Positions 15,491 through 22,033 of a stretch of DNA of 24,602 bases are shown here, piece by piece. The notes below the pieces were generated by a model. It did no database searches. It was not told the DNA's origin and saw nothing but the letters and a program-made list of their open reading frames with translations. The stretch is from CAYNFP01 sp964396655. Lineage in GTDB: Bacteria > Bacillota_I > Bacilli_A > RF39 > UBA660. Position 1 is the stretch's first letter; every line of letters begins with the position of its first letter. Location: contig CAYNFP010000011.1 in assembly GCA_964396655.1 (NCBI GenBank), forward strand, positions 1 through 24,602, written 5' to 3'. The translations under genes were made by a program, and so were the position numbers.

Positions 15491-16696
15491 ATGAATATAG
15501 ATGAAAAAATAAAAGAAATAAACAATACTTTGAAAAGATATTGTAGATACTTAAATGAATGTAGTCCACTTTTTTTAGATGAAGTGGAGTATTTTGCGTA
15601 TTTAAATTCTATTTTTAAACAATACTGTGAAATATTTCATATAGATAAATGTTTATTTACGGGTGATATAAATGAAGCTTTAACTCAAAATATTCCTATG
15701 ACAACAAGTTTAGAATATGCAAAAGCATATTTTCATGATACATATGATGGGTTGTATGATGAAGAAATAGAAAAAATGATAACAAGCGGGATTATATCTA
15801 TGCGTTATAAAGGAACAGAAGAAGATAAAAGTTATATAGAAGACTTAAAAAAGAAGATAGAAAATTTAGAAGAAGAACTTAAAGAAATTGATTTGAAATT
15901 AAAAGCTCTAGAATATAAAGGAAGTTTTGAGTCTGAAAGAGAAGATTTAGAATTAAAAGAACAAATAATAAAAAATGAAATTAAAGGATTGAGATTAGAA
16001 ATTGGGGGTTACAATAATTTTTCTTGCGGCAATACAAGAGATAACCACAGCTTTGTGAATTTGCCTTGTAATGGAACAATTGATGATGCTATCGGAATGG
16101 TTCATGAAATAAGACATCAACTTAATAATCCTTTATCTAAATCAAATGTAGTTAGGGAAATATATACAGAATCAATATCTCTTTTTGAAGAATTAAATTG
16201 TATAGACTATTTTCAAAAATTTTGTTCTAAAGAAGAATTAAATTTAATAAGAATGTATAGAATTTCAACAAGTTATCGTTTTTGTAGTAATTTTGATATA
16301 GTTTCTTTTTTAATTTTTATGTATGACAAATTAGGAAAAGTTTCAATAGAAAATTATAAATTTTATACTGGAAATGATGATTCAAAAAATATTGAAGAAT
16401 TACTTAGTAAAAATTTACATTTTGATATAAAAGAAGATTATATATATATTTTTGGAATTGTAATAGCAATTTATATGTATCAAAAAGCCAAAGAGAATTT
16501 AAAGTTTTTACCTAATATTATCAAACTTAATGAAGAAATAAAAAAGGATCCCATTATAAATGAAAGCGAAGAATTTTTTGAACTTTATAATATAATAGGA
16601 TTAAATCCTGAAAATTTTGAAGATTTAAGAGTCAGTTTAAAAAAAGAATTTGAATGGTTTAAATCATTATACGAAACGGAGGATATAACAAGATAA
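15491..16696 (+). CDS. M3-like HEXXH metallopeptidase B1 with coiled-coil insert
   Basis: A 401-residue cytoplasmic protein with a gluzincin zinc site: His205-Glu206-x-x-His209 (HEIRH) and Glu227 in TESISLFEE, 18 residues downstream. The context, NLPCNGTIDDAIGMVHEIRHQ followed by E-x2-S-x3-E, matches the catalytic core of M3 oligopeptidases (PepF type: nGT.dDv.tlaHE.GH, then aE.aS...E). The usual Gly before the second His is Arg here. At 401 residues it is far shorter than the roughly 600 of PepF. A charged coiled coil (about 112-172) sits before the active site and is absent from the next gene. No ribosome binding site is visible; the ATG lies at the predicted transcript start. Intracellular peptide or protein cleavage is likely; substrate unknown. 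Confidence 0.72.
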   Translation: MNIDEKIKEINNTLKRYCRYLNECSPLFLDEVEYFAYLNSIFKQYCEIFHIDKCLFTGDINEALTQNIPMTTSLEYAKAYFHDTYDGLYDEEIEKMITSGIISMRYKGTEEDKSYIEDLKKKIENLEEELKEIDLKLKALEYKGSFESEREDLELKEQIIKNEIKGLRLEIGGYNNFSCGNTRDNHSFVNLPCNGTIDDAIGMVHEIRHQLNNPLSKSNVVREIYTESISLFEELNCIDYFQKFCSKEELNLIRMYRISTSYRFCSNFDIVSFLIFMYDKLGKVSIENYKFYTGNDDSKNIEELLSKNLHFDIKEDYIYIFGIVIAIYMYQKAKENLKFLPNIIKLNEEIKKDPIINESEEFFELYNIIGLNPENFEDLRVSLKKEFEWFKSLYETEDITR

Positions 16697-16698
16697 TT

Positions 16699-16724
16699 AT
16701 TTCTAGAAATAGAAGTTTTTATTT
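16699..16724 (+). terminator. repeated terminator, copy 4 (slightly diverged)
   Basis: ATTTCTA (16699-16705), GAAA loop, TAGAAGT (16710-16716). The 5' arm has changed so the stem contains one G-T pair. T-rich tail. Confidence 0.85.
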
Positions 16725-16732
16725 GATATAAT
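16724..16732 (+). promoter_or_regulatory. extended -10 promoter of metallopeptidase B2
   Basis: TGATATAAT (16724-16732) directly after the terminator tail. Here a leader with AGAGG (16739-16743) precedes the ATG. Confidence 0.7.
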
Positions 16733-16748
16733 TTTTATAGAGGATTAT

Positions 16749-17774
16749 ATGGATAAGCAATTAGAACAACTTAATGAATTTATATTAGAGTATTATAAAT
16801 ATTTAACTGAAAATTATATTGAATTTTTGGAGAATTTAAAGTTTTTTAATTCTTTAAATTTAATTTATAAAAGAATATATGAAAAGTTTAATTTAGATGG
16901 AGATAAGTCTTTTAATTATACTAAAGAAACCATGATAAGCACATTAACTTTGGTTAAAAAGTATTTTCATGATACTTATAATGGTATTTATGATGAAGAA
17001 ATTGAAAAAATGATAACTGACGGCACTATAGAGATGTATTATGCTAATCAGGAAGAAAATGAATTATGGCAGACTGAAGAGGGTTCTCAATGTATATTAA
17101 GCGATAGCGGTCATGCTTCTGTTAAATTAATATGTTATGGCGTAATTGAAAATGGTTTAGATATGGCGCATGAAATAAGACATAAATTAAATGCTCCTGA
17201 AAATGGTTTTAGAAATTTTACTAGTGATATGATTACAGAAGCCTTGTCTGAATTTGAAGAAAGAAAATATTTAGATTATATTGAAAACATATATCCTAAA
17301 AAAGAAATTATGTTTATTAGAAAAAGTTTGTTGTATATATTATATTGTAGAAGTAATAATTTTGATTTTGTTTCTAACTTAGTTTTGATTTATGAAAATT
17401 TAGGAAAAATAAATTTGGAAAATTGTGTAATGTTTACAAAAAAAGACCCAAAAGAATTTGAAGGTTTTTATGAAGAAAATATTAAAAAAGGGGCTAAGCT
17501 TATTATTGAAAAGCAAATTCTTTATATTTTAGGAATTATAGTTGCAAGCTATATGCATCAAAAAGTCATAGAGAATCCTGATTTTGTATCTAAGATAATT
17601 GAATTTAATGAAAGATTAAAGAAAAATCCAGAAATAGAAACAATAGGAGAATTCCTGGATTTCTTCAAAATAATTGGTTTAGATATAAATGATGAAGATA
17701 TGCTAGAACAATATTTATCAAAAGAATTTGAATGGTTAGCGTCTTTGGATGAAAAAGAAGAAATAACAAGATAA
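16749..17774 (+). CDS. M3-like HEXXH metallopeptidase B2
   Basis: A 341-residue paralogue of the preceding gene. Shared features are the KYFHDTYNGIYDEEIEKMI block (71-89), the zinc motif His141-Glu142-x-x-His145 (HEIRH), Glu164 in TEALSEFEE, the KEFEWL segment near the C-terminus and the ending ITR. It lacks the roughly 60-residue coiled-coil insert, so the two probably share catalysis but differ in partner or substrate binding (inference). No signal peptide, hence intracellular. AGAGG lies 5 bases before the ATG, unlike its leaderless neighbour. The 3' ends and junctions of the two genes are nearly identical at the DNA level, which argues that the terminator was copied in the duplication. 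Confidence 0.72.
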   Translation: MDKQLEQLNEFILEYYKYLTENYIEFLENLKFFNSLNLIYKRIYEKFNLDGDKSFNYTKETMISTLTLVKKYFHDTYNGIYDEEIEKMITDGTIEMYYANQEENELWQTEEGSQCILSDSGHASVKLICYGVIENGLDMAHEIRHKLNAPENGFRNFTSDMITEALSEFEERKYLDYIENIYPKKEIMFIRKSLLYILYCRSNNFDFVSNLVLIYENLGKINLENCVMFTKKDPKEFEGFYEENIKKGAKLIIEKQILYILGIIVASYMHQKVIENPDFVSKIIEFNERLKKNPEIETIGEFLDFFKIIGLDINDEDMLEQYLSKEFEWLASLDEKEEITR

Positions 17775-17776
17775 TT

Positions 17777-17803
17777 AACTTCTAGAAATAGAAGTTTTTA
17801 TTT
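17777..17803 (+). terminator. repeated terminator, copy 5
   Basis: AACTTCTA (17777-17784), GAAA loop, TAGAAGTT (17789-17796), T-rich tail into an extended -10. Confidence 0.92.
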
Positions 17804-17811
17804 GATATAAT
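17803..17811 (+). promoter_or_regulatory. extended -10 promoter of the plsC pair
   Basis: TGATATAAT (17803-17811), with 7 bases to the ATG at 17819. The mRNA is predicted to be leaderless. Confidence 0.7.
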
Positions 17812-17818
17812 TTAATAT

Positions 17819-18406
17819 ATGAAAGATGCGAAGTTATATAAAATTTTAAGACCAATATTTACATTTATTATGAAATGTTTTTTTAAAATTGAAATAATTA
17901 ATGAGGAGAACTTATTAATAAATGAAAGTTTAATATTATGTGGTAATCATACTAGTTGGTTAGATCCTTTATTAGTAGGAAGTTCTACTAAAAGAAATGT
18001 TTATTTTTTAGCTAAAAGTGAGCTATTTAAAGGGCTTAAAAAACATTTCTTTAAATCTGTTGGATGTATTTCAGTTGATAGAAACAGAAAAAACCCTGAT
18101 GCTATAAATGAATCAATTAGTTTATTAAATAATAATAAAATTATTTGCATATTTCCAGAAGGTACTATAAATAAAACTAAAGATATTATAATGCCTTTTA
18201 AATTTGGAGCAGTTTCTTTGGCTTCTAAAACAAATTCTTACATAGTGCCTTTTTCTATAACTGGTAAATATAAATTATTTAAAGAAAATATAACTATAGA
18301 ATTTGGAGAACCTTATAAAATAAAAAACAGTTTAGAAAAAGAAAATGATATATTAATGAACAAAGTAAAAAGATTAATAATTAAAAATAGAGGTAATAAT
18401 GAATAA
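17819..18406 (+). CDS. plsC: 1-acyl-glycerol-3-phosphate acyltransferase, copy 1
   Basis: Acylates lysophosphatidic acid at sn-2 to give phosphatidic acid, the phospholipid precursor, at the inner face of the membrane. The 195-residue PlsC-type protein has the catalytic NHTSWLD (NHx4D; His44, Asp49), VGCISVDR (81-88) with the acyltransferase Arg, and FPEGT (112-116). In block III it reads FPEGTINKT, with Ile where most enzymes, and its neighbour, have Arg; this may alter phosphate binding. No ribosome binding site; the ATG lies at the predicted transcript start. It overlaps the second copy by 8 bases. Slightly shorter than standard PlsC but complete; the exact acyl acceptor is not certain. 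Confidence 0.88.
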   Translation: MKDAKLYKILRPIFTFIMKCFFKIEIINEENLLINESLILCGNHTSWLDPLLVGSSTKRNVYFLAKSELFKGLKKHFFKSVGCISVDRNRKNPDAINESISLLNNNKIICIFPEGTINKTKDIIMPFKFGAVSLASKTNSYIVPFSITGKYKLFKENITIEFGEPYKIKNSLEKENDILMNKVKRLIIKNRGNNE

Positions 18407-18974
18407 AAATAATTTTGGATTTAAACTTATGAGAGGATTATTAAAGCCGATTTTTAAATTATATTATAATCCTGTAATAATTAATAAAGAAGTAATACCA
18501 GAAAATGGGGGGGTATTATTATGTGGCAATCATAAACATTTATATGATCAAAATATAGTTTTAATATCAACAAAAAGAGTTGTTAATTATATGGCGAAGA
18601 AAGAATATTTTGATGGACCTTTTAAATGGTTCTTTAAGTTTGTTGGGTGTATTTCAGTCGATAGAAGTAAAAAAGATGATGAAGCTGTAAGAAGTGCTTT
18701 AGAAGTATTGAATAGCGGTGGAGCTATTGGAATATTTCCAGAAGGTACTAGAAATAAAACTAAAGAATTATTATTACCTTTTAAATTTGGAGCAGTTTCT
18801 TTGGCCTCTAAAACAAATTCAACAATAGTTCCTTTTGCAATAAGAGGGTATTATAAATTTAGAAGTAAAGTTACTATAGAATTTGGAGAACCTTTTAAAA
18901 TTAATAATATGGATTTAGAAGAGGCAAATAATAAACTTATGAACGATATTAAAAAAATACTATTAAAAAAATAA
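18399..18974 (+). CDS. plsC: 1-acyl-glycerol-3-phosphate acyltransferase, copy 2
   Basis: A 191-residue PlsC paralogue with NHKHLYD (His45, Asp50), FVGCISVDRS (81-90) and a canonical FPEGTRNKT (113-121). It starts inside the end of copy 1 (ATG at 18399, AGAGG 5 bases upstream) and is translationally coupled to it. A 44-base stretch is almost identical to copy 1 (see findings). The motifs NHTSWLD in copy 1 and NHKHLYD in copy 2 differ around the catalytic His, so acceptor or acyl preference may differ (inference). No clear terminator follows. Confidence 0.9.
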   Translation: MNKNNFGFKLMRGLLKPIFKLYYNPVIINKEVIPENGGVLLCGNHKHLYDQNIVLISTKRVVNYMAKKEYFDGPFKWFFKFVGCISVDRSKKDDEAVRSALEVLNSGGAIGIFPEGTRNKTKELLLPFKFGAVSLASKTNSTIVPFAIRGYYKFRSKVTIEFGEPFKINNMDLEEANNKLMNDIKKILLKK

Positions 18975-19013
18975 ATAAAAAATGTTATTATATTAATATA
19001 TAGGAGAATAAGA

Positions 19014-19727
19014 ATGGGAAAAAAGAAGTTTGCAATTATGATTACAATTACATTGTTAATTTTTCTTATAGTCAATTTTGCTACCGCAACTGTAATAGAA
19101 TATTATTTTGCTAAAAGTACAAATAGAATACCAATACTTGCATTAAAATCAGAGTCTGTGGCAAAACAATATACTAAATACACAGCATTGTTTTACAATG
19201 TTTATGAATGCTATTCGGGATTTATTGCTGCACAAGGTAAAAAAGAAGAAGAACCATATTGTAGTAGAATGATAAAATATGATACAAATGACTATTATAC
19301 AAATTATCATAATATTAAAATATCTAAAAAAGATTTTCAGTTAATATTTGATGTATCTTCTACTTTTGTAGAAATAGATAGTTTTACTACATATCAAGAT
19401 TTAGAAAATTCTAAATTAGTCGCAACTGAATATAAAAGTAATTTACATACAACAGGTGAAACAAAAACCATAAATGGAGAACAGATTTCAATAGAAGTAT
19501 TTCCAGCATATGTAAAAGCAAATGAGTATGGAGATTATGAATGGAAATTTCAAACAGAAAATCCAGAATATTATAAATGTATGAAAAACAATTTATTTAA
19601 AGACTATGATAATGGGACATGTACTGGAGAATGGAAAGAGTTAACATATTCAGAGGAGTGGTGCACTCTTGCAAAAGAAACGTCATTCTTAAAAATAAAA
19701 GATATATATGAAAATAATTGTGAATAA
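19014..19727 (+). CDS. exported Cys-containing protein of unknown function
   Basis: Family not recognised. A 237-residue protein with an N-terminal membrane helix (about 6-30) and an extracytoplasmic body. The mature part contains seven Cys (YEC, YC, YKC, GTC, WC and NNC contexts among them), which suggests disulfide bonds. Several short Tyr- and Trp-rich segments recur (DYYTNYH, YGDYEWKF, PEYYKC). AGGAG (19002-19006) lies 7 bases before the ATG. It is 39 bases after plsC copy 2, with an AT-rich gap that could hold a weak promoter, and a good terminator follows. Confidence 0.7.
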   Translation: MGKKKFAIMITITLLIFLIVNFATATVIEYYFAKSTNRIPILALKSESVAKQYTKYTALFYNVYECYSGFIAAQGKKEEEPYCSRMIKYDTNDYYTNYHNIKISKKDFQLIFDVSSTFVEIDSFTTYQDLENSKLVATEYKSNLHTTGETKTINGEQISIEVFPAYVKANEYGDYEWKFQTENPEYYKCMKNNLFKDYDNGTCTGEWKELTYSEEWCTLAKETSFLKIKDIYENNCE

Positions 19728-19734
19728 CTAAAAG

Positions 19735-19759
19735 CAATAATAAGAATTATTGTTTTTTT
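19735..19759 (+). terminator. terminator after the exported Cys-containing gene
   Basis: CAATAAT (19735-19741), loop, ATTATTG (19746-19752), then seven Ts. Confidence 0.9.
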
Positions 19760-19830
19760 ATGCAAAAGAGTTTTAAAATTTCTTCGTAGTTGAAATTAAA
19801 AAAATATCATTTCATAAATCTATGTAATTA

Positions 19831-19859
19831 TTGACTATAAATTAATTTAGTGCTAATAT
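19831..19859 (+). promoter_or_regulatory. promoter of the 180-residue unknown gene
   Basis: TTGACT (19831-19836), 17-base spacer, TAATAT (19854-19859). Confidence 0.75.
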
Positions 19860-19885
19860 ATTGAATTAAATTGAGGGGTTTATTT

Positions 19886-20428
19886 ATGAGTCAATATTTT
19901 AAATGCAAGTTATTACAACTATATGAAGAACAAGGTTATATAGAAAATATAATGAGTAATGAAGATTTTAATGATTCAACAATAGATATTTTATATCAAA
20001 CAGACTTTACAGAGCATTCTTTTGGAGAAATAATCGTTGAAAAAACAAGTAATATATTTATTGTAAAAGAAATAGTAACAGGAATTGAAATTTCATTATT
20101 ACATTGTTCATATGAAGAACAAGAAGACGAATCTATTAATACTAGAATATTTTCTTTTAAATCAAAATTTCATACTTTTGTAAGGACTTTAAAAAGAAAT
20201 ATTAATGGAATAATTACTGAAATAGGTTTTACAGAACCAACATCTGATGAATTACAAAAATATTTTGAATTACATTCAGATATTCAAAAATATAAAAAAG
20301 AATTATTAGCTTACTTTGAACAAGGTAAAACAAAAATGCAAAATAAAATTGAAAGAGAAGAAAAAGCTAGAGAAGTTGCCGCAGAAGAAAGAAGAAGATT
20401 ATTTAATTTAAGAAGACAAAATCACTAA
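19886..20428 (+). CDS. unknown cytoplasmic protein with basic coiled-coil tail
   Basis: Family not recognised. A 180-residue soluble protein. The first 125 residues look like an alpha/beta domain (YFKCKLLQLYEEQGY, then alternating strands). The last 45 are a highly charged helix (KTKMQNKIEREEKA...EERRR) ending in a basic tail, likely a coiled coil or a nucleic-acid- or ribosome-contacting tail (inference). The ATG at 19886 is preferred over a TTG at 19871 because GAGGGG (19873-19878) lies 7 bases before it and overlaps the TTG. Own promoter and terminator. Confidence 0.75.
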   Translation: MSQYFKCKLLQLYEEQGYIENIMSNEDFNDSTIDILYQTDFTEHSFGEIIVEKTSNIFIVKEIVTGIEISLLHCSYEEQEDESINTRIFSFKSKFHTFVRTLKRNINGIITEIGFTEPTSDELQKYFELHSDIQKYKKELLAYFEQGKTKMQNKIEREEKAREVAAEERRRLFNLRRQNH

Positions 20429-20447
20429 AAATTAGTGATTTTTTTAA
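20418..20447 (+). terminator. terminator after the 180-residue gene
   Basis: AAAATCACTAA (20418-20428), loop, TTAGTGATTTT (20432-20442), followed by Ts. The stem contains the stop codon. Confidence 0.9.
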
Positions 20448-20502
20448 AAGATTTTTAAAAAGATAATTAATTATGATAAAATATAAATAGAAAGTTGGAT
20501 TT

Positions 20503-20802
20503 ATGAAAAAGAATAAAAAAATAATATTAAGAGCATTAATAATGTTTATTATAATTATAATAAGTTTTATAATAAATTACTTTATAAAATATGATGTATT
20601 AATATGTAGATCTAAAGAAGGAAATATTATATTGGTTTATGATAATAATGAATTAGTTAATTTTGGAACAACTCGTAATATGTCATTCAATTTTATAAAT
20701 CAAAATAGTTATGTAGAAAAAATAGGTATAGAAAGTTATATTAATAGTTTTAAAAATAGTTTTGAAAATAATACTAATGGTAAATGTAATATAATAAAAT
20801 AA
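20503..20802 (+). CDS. small membrane-anchored protein, 99 residues
   Basis: Family not recognised. One N-terminal hydrophobic helix (about 9-28), very rich in Ile, and a short extracytoplasmic domain of about 70 residues with Cys35 and Cys96, a possible disulfide pair. The ribosome binding site is weak (TTGGA, 5 bases before the ATG). The start is therefore less certain, and an internal ATG at codon 14 is possible but would cut into the helix. It stands alone between terminators. Confidence 0.6.
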   Translation: MKKNKKIILRALIMFIIIIISFIINYFIKYDVLICRSKEGNIILVYDNNELVNFGTTRNMSFNFINQNSYVEKIGIESYINSFKNSFENNTNGKCNIIK

Positions 20803-20854
20803 AAAAATAGTAGAAATATGTCGAAAAAAATATTATAATTAAATTAATAAAAGG

Positions 20855-20891
20855 GCTAGTAAAGACTTTATTGTTTTTACTAGCTTTTTTT
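20855..20891 (+). terminator. terminator upstream of the lipoprotein gene
   Basis: GCTAGTAAA (20855-20863), loop, TTTACTAGC (20876-20884), then seven Ts. Confidence 0.92.
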
Positions 20892-20922
20892 ATTAAAAAA
20901 CTTTTAAGAGAGGAGGTATATT

Positions 20923-21432
20923 TTGAAAAAGTTTTTTGTCAGTGTTCTTGGAATAATTTTTCTTTTGTTTGGATTAAGCGGTTGTGGGGCTAAATCAATT
21001 TATAATTCTGATTATGATGATATTGATTTAAAAGAAAAAATAAGCGTTGGTATAAATGAAGTAGCAGTATATAAAGGTGTTAATTATACAGTTACAAATG
21101 TTGAATATTCAAATGGAGACGAATGGTATCAGCCTTCAGATGGAAATGAATATGTAATAATAACTATAAAAATAGAAAATAATTCAGATGAAAAAATATC
21201 ATATAATACTTATGATTGGCAAATGATAAATTCTCAAGGTCAAGAAGATTCTGCAACTTTTACTATTATTGATACAGACACTAATTTGAGCTCTGGTGAT
21301 TTAATTGCTGGAGGAACAAAAGAAGGTACCATAATTTTTGAAGAACCAAAAGATGACGCATCATTAAAATTGGTTTTTTATGAAAATTTATTACTTGATG
21401 ATGAACCAAACATAGAAATAATTATAAAATAA
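20923..21432 (+). CDS. DUF4352-type lipoprotein
   Basis: A 169-residue lipoprotein with a signal peptide and lipobox LSGC (lipidated Cys21), so it is tethered to the outer face of the membrane. The body is an Ig-like beta sandwich: VAVYKGVNYTVTNVEYSN, EYVIITIKIENNSDEKISYNTYDWQMINSQG, DLIAGGTKEGTIIFEEP. This is the pattern of DUF4352 (TRF2-like/Ig-like) lipoproteins of Gram-positive bacteria. The start is TTG at 20923, supported by AGGAGG (20911-20916) 6 bases upstream; no ATG fits the signal peptide. It is the first gene of a two-gene operon with the membrane protein 14 bases downstream. Specific role unknown. Confidence 0.82.
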   Translation: MKKFFVSVLGIIFLLFGLSGCGAKSIYNSDYDDIDLKEKISVGINEVAVYKGVNYTVTNVEYSNGDEWYQPSDGNEYVIITIKIENNSDEKISYNTYDWQMINSQGQEDSATFTIIDTDTNLSSGDLIAGGTKEGTIIFEEPKDDASLKLVFYENLLLDDEPNIEIIIK

Positions 21433-21446
21433 AGGAGGAATATTTT

Positions 21447-21797
21447 ATGTTTAAGGATAGAAGCAAAGCATTGTTTGCTAGTTCATTACTAGCAACAATC
21501 TATGTGATTTATTTAATTGTTTATTTTACTGGGTCAATGGGAGATTTAGATAGCGCTGAAGAATTGGGAGGAGCTATTGCAACAGCATTAGTTGCCCCAC
21601 ATATGATAATAATGGGAGTTGCTGCAATATTTTCATGGGTTGGTTTCTTTACTAGAAAAACATGGGCAGCATTAGTTGGAGCAATTTTATTTTGTGTAGG
21701 AGCATTAGTGTTTCTTCTATATGCATTATTTTGCATCCCATTAATTATATTAGGTTTTATCGGTTATTCAAAGCAAAAGAAAATGAATAATAAATAA
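21447..21797 (+). CDS. small four-helix membrane protein
   Basis: A 116-residue integral membrane protein with about four helices (10-29, 40-65, 71-88, 90-108), joined by a Gly/Ala-rich segment and an FFTRKTWAALVGA turn, and ending in a basic cytoplasmic tail. Family not recognised with certainty; similar small proteins often follow DUF4352 lipoproteins. AAAGGAGG overlaps the end of the lipoprotein gene and lies 8 bases before the ATG, so the two genes share an mRNA. No terminator is seen before the tRNA remnant. Confidence 0.75.
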   Translation: MFKDRSKALFASSLLATIYVIYLIVYFTGSMGDLDSAEELGGAIATALVAPHMIIMGVAAIFSWVGFFTRKTWAALVGAILFCVGALVFLLYALFCIPLIILGFIGYSKQKKMNNK

Positions 21798-21810
21798 TTA
21801 TATTTTATAA

Positions 21811-21855
21811 CTCTTAATCAGTGGGTCGTAGGTTCAAGCCCTACACGGGACACCA
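21811..21855 (+). pseudogene. 3' fragment of a tRNA-Lys(CTT) gene
   Basis: Bases 21811-21855 are the 3' part of a tRNA: anticodon loop CTCTTAA (anticodon CTT), the 3' strand of the anticodon stem TCAGT, variable loop GGGTC, T-arm GTAGG/TTCAAGC/CCTAC, the 3' acceptor strand ACGGGAC, discriminator A and an encoded CCA. Upstream sequence cannot form the anticodon stem (ACTGA expected) and contains no D-arm or 5' acceptor strand (GTCCCGT expected), so the gene is cut at the anticodon loop. That is the shape left at one end of an element integrated in a tRNA gene. No intact tRNA gene is present in this window. Confidence 0.85.
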
Positions 21856-21867
21856 ATGAATGCAAGG

Positions 21868-21893
21868 GATTACAAGAAATTGTAGTCTTTTTT
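21868..21893 (+). terminator. terminator of the truncated tRNA
   Basis: GATTACAA (21868-21875), GAAA loop, TTGTAGTC (21880-21887), then six Ts. It lies 12 bases after the CCA, as in an intact tRNA gene. Confidence 0.85.
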
Positions 21894-21985
21894 CATGGCG
21901 AAATTTTTAAAAAAACCGGCATTTAGTCGGCATTTATAAAAAATAATTGTAATTGAAATATAATTTAATGTTTCTAATATTTGTT

Positions 21986-22013
21986 TTGTATTTTTATTAA
22001 ATAAGAATATAAT
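21986..22013 (+). promoter_or_regulatory. promoter of the SUMF1-like protein gene
   Basis: TTGTAT (21986-21991), 16-base spacer, TATAAT (22008-22013). A second overlapping TATAAT lies at 22013-22018. Confidence 0.6.
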
Positions 22014-22033
22014 ATAATTAAGGAGGAATACTT

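Noticed and set aside
12470..17800. CRISPR-like array formed by the five repeated hairpins
   Set aside because: The copies are 1-1.6 kb apart with genes between them. They are terminators, not repeats with short spacers.
12470..17800. Integron-type attC cassette array
   Set aside because: The hairpins lack the R/L box layout and extrahelical bases of attC and have U-tails. No integron integrase is present.
21521..21736. 71-codon frame on the minus strand
   Set aside because: It is antisense to the four-helix membrane protein, whose ribosome binding site and hydrophobic pattern are clear.
21895..21939. 14-codon ORF after the tRNA scar
   Set aside because: Too short, no ribosome binding site, and it runs over the direct repeats.
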